Positions 5,520 to 8,586 of a stretch of DNA of 8,586 nt are shown piece after piece. Source of the DNA: Candidatus Kapaibacterium sp. Its GTDB lineage: Bacteria; Bacteroidota; Ignavibacteria; Kapaibacteriales; HRBIN21. Both the position numbers and the translations under genes were made by a program. Position 1 is the first letter of the stretch; each line of letters opens with the position of its first letter. The notes below the pieces were generated by a model. The model saw only the letters and a program-made list of their open reading frames with translations. It did not search any database and was not told where the DNA came from. The stretch spans positions 1 to 8,586 of the forward strand of contig JANWXA010000077.1 of NCBI GenBank assembly GCA_025055465.1, read 5' to 3'.

Positions 5520-7142
5520 TTAGTAATCCATCGGTGGTGTATTCGTGGCACCCGGTTTTTCCTTCTCGGGTTTCTCCACCACCGTTGCCTCGGTCGTCAC
5601 CAGCAAACTCGCTACGGAAGCAGCATTCTCCAGGGCAACGCGAGTCACCTTCGTTGGATCAATGACTCCGCTCTCGAAAAGATCCTCGAATTCCTCGGTC
5701 GCTGCATTGAACCCAAAGCCATCCTTGCCTTCCTTGACCTTGGCCACAATCACAGAGGGATCCAAACCAGCATTGGCAACGATCTGCCGAATAGGCTCCT
5801 CCAGTGCCCGGCGGACGATACCAATGCCGGTACGCTGATCCTCGTTCTCCGGCTTCAAGGTATCCAGCATCGGCAATGTACGCAAGTACGCCACCCCACC
5901 ACCTGGGACAATCCCTTCCTCTATGGCTGCACGCGTTGCATGGAGGGCGTCTTCGACGCGAGCTTTCTTCTCCTTCATCTCCACCTCGGTTGCTGCGCCA
6001 ATCTTGATCACAGCAACGCCACCGCTGAGCTTGGCCAACCGTTCCTGTAGTTTCTCCCGATCGTAATCCGAGGTGGTCTTGTCAATCTGTGCTTTGATTT
6101 CGTTGATGCGCCGTTTGATATCCTCTTGTTTGCCGGCACCCTCGACGATTGTGGTGGTGTCTTTATCTATGACGACTTTCTTGGCAGTGCCCAGGTATGC
6201 TAACGTAGCGCTTTCCAGCTTAAAGCCTTTTTCCTCGCTGATAACGGTGCCACCGGTCAGGATAGCGATGTCCTCCAGCATTGCCTTCCGACGGTCGCCA
6301 AAGCCCGGTGCCTTGACAGCGCAAACACGCAGCGTTCCCCGCAGCTTGTTGACCACCAATGTCGCCAGGGCTTCTCCTTCCACATCCTCAGCGATAAGGA
6401 GCAACGAACGACCTGACTGGGCAACTTTCTCCAGAATCGGCAGCAAATCCTTGACTGCCGATATCTTCTTGTCGTGAATGAGGATGTACGGGTTCTCCAG
6501 CACCGCCTCCATTGTCTCCGGGTCCGTTACGAAGTACGGCGAGAGATAGCCCCGATCGAACTGCATCCCTTCCACGACTTCCAGTGTCGTCTCGATCCCC
6601 TTGGCTTCCTCAACAGTCACAACCCCGTCTTTGCCCACCTTCTCGATAGCATCGGCCACGAGCTTGCCAATGGCGAGATCATTATTCGCAGAAATAGCAG
6701 CAACTTGCTCGATCTCTTTCCGCCCTTGGACCTCGCGGCTAATGCGGCGCAGTTCTTCCACCACTGCAGCCACCGCCATATCAATCCCACGCTTCAGATC
6801 CATGGGATTTGCCCCGGCAGTGACATTCTTGAGGCCCTCACGGATAATTGCCTGCGCCAGCACCGTCGCCGTGGTCGTGCCATCACCAGCAACATCGCTG
6901 GTTTTAGAGGCAACCTCGCGCACCATCTGCGCACCCACGTTCTCAATAGCATCCTCCAGCTCTATCTCCTTGGCTACCGTCACTCCGTCCTTTGTAACCG
7001 TAGGGGGACCAAACTTCTTGTCCAGTACCACATTTCGCCCTTTTGGTCCTAAAGTCACTCGGACCGCATTGGCGAGCTTGTCTACTCCATTTTTGAGTGC
7101 TGCACGTGCTTCAGCATCATACAGAATGAGCTTGGCAGGCAT
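5520..7142 (-). CDS. groEL: Chaperonin GroEL (Hsp60)
   Basis: A 540-residue group I chaperonin subunit that forms the double-ring folding chamber in the cytoplasm and works with GroES and ATP. Nucleotide-binding motifs are intact: LGPKGRN (31-37), and GDGTTTATVL (86-95) with the catalytic Asp87. The distal equatorial stretch ARVEDALHATRAAIEEGIVPGGG, which contains the second ATP-hydrolysis aspartate of the family, is also present. The apical domain (YLSPYFVTDPE, KISAVKDLLPILE) is complete. The C-terminus lacks the usual GGM-repeat tail and instead ends with a charged, proline-containing segment finishing NTPPMDY. The start ATG at 7142 is preceded by GGAG nine bases upstream. groES ends 29 bp upstream on the same strand, and the two are co-transcribed from a CIRCE-controlled promoter. 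An intrinsic terminator follows the gene. Confidence 0.98.
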   Translation of the reverse strand: MPAKLILYDAEARAALKNGVDKLANAVRVTLGPKGRNVVLDKKFGPPTVTKDGVTVAKEIELEDAIENVGAQMVREVASKTSDVAGDGTTTATVLAQAIIREGLKNVTAGANPMDLKRGIDMAVAAVVEELRRISREVQGRKEIEQVAAISANNDLAIGKLVADAIEKVGKDGVVTVEEAKGIETTLEVVEGMQFDRGYLSPYFVTDPETMEAVLENPYILIHDKKISAVKDLLPILEKVAQSGRSLLLIAEDVEGEALATLVVNKLRGTLRVCAVKAPGFGDRRKAMLEDIAILTGGTVISEEKGFKLESATLAYLGTAKKVVIDKDTTTIVEGAGKQEDIKRRINEIKAQIDKTTSDYDREKLQERLAKLSGGVAVIKIGAATEVEMKEKKARVEDALHATRAAIEEGIVPGGGVAYLRTLPMLDTLKPENEDQRTGIGIVRRALEEPIRQIVANAGLDPSVIVAKVKEGKDGFGFNAATEEFEDLFESGVIDPTKVTRVALENAASVASLLVTTEATVVEKPEKEKPGATNTPPMDY

Positions 7143-7151
7143 GGTTTCTTG

Positions 7152-7155
7152 CTCC
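7152..7155 (-). promoter_or_regulatory. Shine-Dalgarno of groEL
   Basis: GGAG on the minus strand lies nine bases before the groEL ATG, in the 29-bp gap after groES. It stands out because several other genes in the window (comEC, atpC) have no recognisable Shine-Dalgarno. Confidence 0.6.
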
Positions 7156-7171
7156 GGTTTAGCTGTTAGAC

Positions 7172-7471
7172 TTACTTCCCACTCACATTGACGATGGCGT
7201 AAATATCGCTTTCGCGCATGATGAGGTAGTCCTCACCATCAATAGTAATCTCCGTTCCGGCATATTTGCCGAAAAGCACCTGGTCTCCGACTTTGACCTG
7301 TAAGGGGATAAGGTTCCCATCCTCGGTCAGCTTCCCCTTCCCCACAGCAACAACTTCGCCCTGTTGGGGTTTCTCCTTTGCCGTGTCCGGAATGATGATT
7401 CCCCCTTTTGTCACTTCCTCCGGCGGAGCCGGCTTGACAACAACTCGATCATACAACGGTGTGAGCTTCAT
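7172..7471 (-). CDS. groES: Co-chaperonin GroES (Hsp10)
   Basis: A 99-residue co-chaperonin that forms the seven-membered lid of the GroEL chamber. It starts MKLTPLYDRVVVKP and contains the mobile loop EEVTKGGIIIPDTAKEKPQQG, with the hydrophobic III that contacts GroEL, followed by GEVVAVGKGK, VKVGDQVLFGKYAG and DYLIMRESDIYAIV. Length and ends fit the family exactly with ATG 7471. A GTG at 7501 in frame would add ten residues (DVEQPAGNA) not seen in GroES and would leave a very short leader. First gene of the groES-groEL operon, with the CIRCE operator and promoter just upstream. Confidence 0.97.
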   Translation of the reverse strand: MKLTPLYDRVVVKPAPPEEVTKGGIIIPDTAKEKPQQGEVVAVGKGKLTEDGNLIPLQVKVGDQVLFGKYAGTEITIDGEDYLIMRESDIYAIVNVSGK

Positions 7472-7524
7472 TGCATTTCCCGCTGGTTGTTCAACATCCA
7501 CAAAAGCGCTGATTTAGCAGCTAT

Positions 7525-7553
7525 ATCATAGGTATTGTTAGCACTCTTGACCA
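7525..7553 (-). promoter_or_regulatory. Putative promoter of groES-groEL
   Basis: Reading the minus strand, TGGTCA (7553-7548) and TATGAT (7530-7525) are 17 bp apart; the -10 matches consensus at five of six positions, the -35 at four of six. Transcription would start near 7518, leaving a leader of about 47 nt before ATG 7471. The -35 and spacer overlap the CIRCE operator, as expected for a repressed heat-shock promoter. Confidence 0.55.
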
Positions 7554-7564
7554 GAGAGTGCTAA
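7538..7564. promoter_or_regulatory. CIRCE operator (HrcA-binding site)
   Basis: TTAGCACTC (7538-7546), nine-base spacer, GAGTGCTAA (7556-7564): a perfect match to the consensus CIRCE element. The inverted repeat extends two more pairs each side (TG/CA), giving 11-bp arms from 7536 to 7566. CIRCE is the target of the HrcA repressor, which is inactivated on heat shock, so groES-groEL is very probably HrcA-controlled here. hrcA itself is not in the window. The rest of the gap to atpC (7567-7640) is AT-rich and shows no clear terminator for atpDC. Confidence 0.97.
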
Positions 7565-7640
7565 CAACAGGACACAAAATTACACAAAATCAGGAAATCA
7601 GACACCCCAATTAGAGCACCCATGTCGAAGCTGCCTCCAA

Positions 7641-8069
7641 CTACGTAGTTCCTATATGCTGTCGGGCCAGACGAGCTGCCCGAAGGGCAACCTCGGCCTC
7701 GTGGAGTTCCTGCCGAGCCTTTCTCAGCTCTTCCCGTGTCTGCGCCGACTCGATTCGGAGTTGTGCCTGCCGGAGGCGCTCCGAAGCAGCCATCGGTTCA
7801 ATAGCCTCCCCAGCTACGACCCGCTCCACCAGCACGGTAATTCGATTGTTCAGAACCTCCACAAAACCGCTCCCAATTGCATAGTACCGCGGCGTCAAAT
7901 CGGGCAGTAGAATCTTGAGTACTCCTGACTCCAGCGTAGAAAGAATCGGCGCATGGTTGTAAAGCACCTGAAATGGCGCTAAGCCACCTGGAACAGTCAC
8001 TGCTGCCACAGGTCCGGAGAAGACTGTTCCTTGTGGTGTCACAATGTCCAACTGAAGCGCCTTCTGCAT
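7641..8069 (-). CDS. atpC: F-type ATP synthase epsilon subunit
   Basis: A 142-residue subunit of the F1 central stalk that links gamma to the c-ring and can inhibit ATP hydrolysis. The N-terminal beta-sandwich shows LDIVTPQGTVFSGPVAAVTVPGG, then APFQVLYNHAPILSTLESGVLKI, and YYAIGSGFVEVLNNRITVLVE. The C-terminal part (about 90-138) is two charged helices with the usual heptad-like spacing (ASERLRQAQLRIES, REELRKARQELHEAEVALRAARLARQ). The ATG at 8069 overlaps the atpD stop codon as TAATG and there is no separate Shine-Dalgarno, so translational coupling is likely. A 12-bp palindrome, AACTACGTAGTT (7639-7650), covers the stop codon. Confidence 0.95.
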   Translation of the reverse strand: MQKALQLDIVTPQGTVFSGPVAAVTVPGGLAPFQVLYNHAPILSTLESGVLKILLPDLTPRYYAIGSGFVEVLNNRITVLVERVVAGEAIEPMAASERLRQAQLRIESAQTREELRKARQELHEAEVALRAARLARQHIGTT

Positions 8070-8586
8070 TAGGCCGCTGCTGCTCTCAATTCCGATGCCT
8101 TGAGCTTCTTGGACTTCTCCAGCGCTTCCTCCAGCCTCCCTACGTAACTGAAAGCGACCTCGGGAATATCGTCTACCTCTCCATCCAGAATTGCTTTGAA
8201 CCCGGCAACGGTATCCTCTATCTTGACATATCGCCCAGGCAGACCAGTAAACTGTTCGGCAACGTGAAAGGGCTGGGAAAAGAACTTCTGGACCTTTCGC
8301 GCTCGGTAGACCGTAAGCTTATCCTCGTCAGAAAGCTCGTCCATACCCAAAATGTTGATGATGTCCTGGAGGTCTTTGTAGCGTTGTAAAACTTGCTTGA
8401 CCCGCATGGCTGTTTCGTAGTGTTCGCGCCCGATCACCAACGGGTCCAGAATCCGTGAGGTGGACTCCAGAGGATCCACCGCTGGGTAAATCCCCAACTC
8501 CGCAATCTGTCGTGAAAGCACAGTCATAGCGTCCAGGTGAGTAAAGGTGTTCGCCGGTGCCGGATCCGTAAGGTCATCAGCAGGGA
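8069..8586 (-). CDS. atpD: F-type ATP synthase beta subunit, C-terminal part
   Basis: The catalytic beta subunit of F1; only the last 171 or so residues are inside the window, and the gene continues past the right edge. The visible part starts PADDLTDPAPANTFTHLDAM, then LSRQIAELGIYPAVDPLESTSR, the catalytic-domain end around the nucleotide site, followed by the C-terminal helical domain with the near-invariant DELSDEDKLTVYRARKVQKFFSQPF..AEQFTG. The P-loop lies outside the window. It overlaps atpC by one base. The other F-type ATP synthase genes are not next to atpC, consistent with a split atp locus. Confidence 0.97.
   Translation of the reverse strand, partial: PADDLTDPAPANTFTHLDAMTVLSRQIAELGIYPAVDPLESTSRILDPLVIGREHYETAMRVKQVLQRYKDLQDIINILGMDELSDEDKLTVYRARKVQKFFSQPFHVAEQFTGLPGRYVKIEDTVAGFKAILDGEVDDIPEVAFSYVGRLEEALEKSKKLKASELRAAAA

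Noticed and set aside
6474..7191. Long plus-strand open frames opposite groEL
   Set aside because: They are antisense to strongly conserved groEL codons, have no family resemblance, and are typical shadows of a highly biased gene.
7472..7501. Upstream GTG start for groES
   Set aside because: GroES proteins begin at the MKLTPLYDR position; the ten extra residues are not family-like and the leader would be only about 17 nt.

Overview
This window is ordinary bacterial chromosome with tightly packed genes. I infer a member of the Bacteroidota/Chlorobiota (FCB) group, with moderate confidence. The supporting signs are a ComEC protein without the C-terminal metallo-beta-lactamase domain, a roughly 110-residue alkyltransferase-like protein of the PxHRVVNR...LTGK type, a thiamine pyrophosphokinase with the QETNDFEK/GDLD motif style, an unlinked atpD-atpC pair, and weak or absent Shine-Dalgarno sequences on several genes. 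Composition looks moderately GC-rich. I see no insertion sequence, CRISPR array, rRNA or tRNA gene, prophage or defence system.

Layout from left to right. (1) The 3' part of a large plus-strand gene of unknown function, with Fn3-like beta-rich segments and cysteine-rich patches, enters from the left edge and ends at 1439. (2) A noncoding stretch of about 290 bp (1440-1729) holds several inverted repeats and ends in a good sigma70-like promoter. (3) comEC, the DNA-uptake channel protein, runs on the plus strand. (4) A minus-strand pair converges on it: a BtuF-like substrate-binding protein without a signal peptide, then thiamine pyrophosphokinase. These two overlap by 13 bp, and the kinase overlaps the 3' end of comEC by 27 bp. 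(5) A short plus-strand alkyltransferase-like gene overlaps the start of the BtuF-like gene head to head. (6) A strong intrinsic terminator closes the minus-strand groES-groEL operon, which is headed by a perfect CIRCE operator overlapping its promoter. (7) The minus-strand atpD-atpC pair, with a TAATG stop/start overlap, runs off the right edge inside atpD.

Functional picture. groES-groEL encode the Hsp60 chaperonin, under HrcA/CIRCE heat-shock repression. atpD and atpC encode the catalytic beta and the epsilon subunits of F-type ATP synthase. The BtuF-like protein and thiamine pyrophosphokinase form a probable cofactor-related transcription unit (inference from overlap only). ComEC and the alkyltransferase-like protein concern DNA uptake and DNA damage recognition, but nothing in the layout links them. 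I do not find a convincing undescribed multi-gene system. The most unusual points are the head-to-head gene overlap around 5074-5091, the cysteine in the PxHRV motif of the alkyltransferase-like protein, the leaderless binding protein, the cysteine-patterned unknown protein, and the structured noncoding region 1440-1687.
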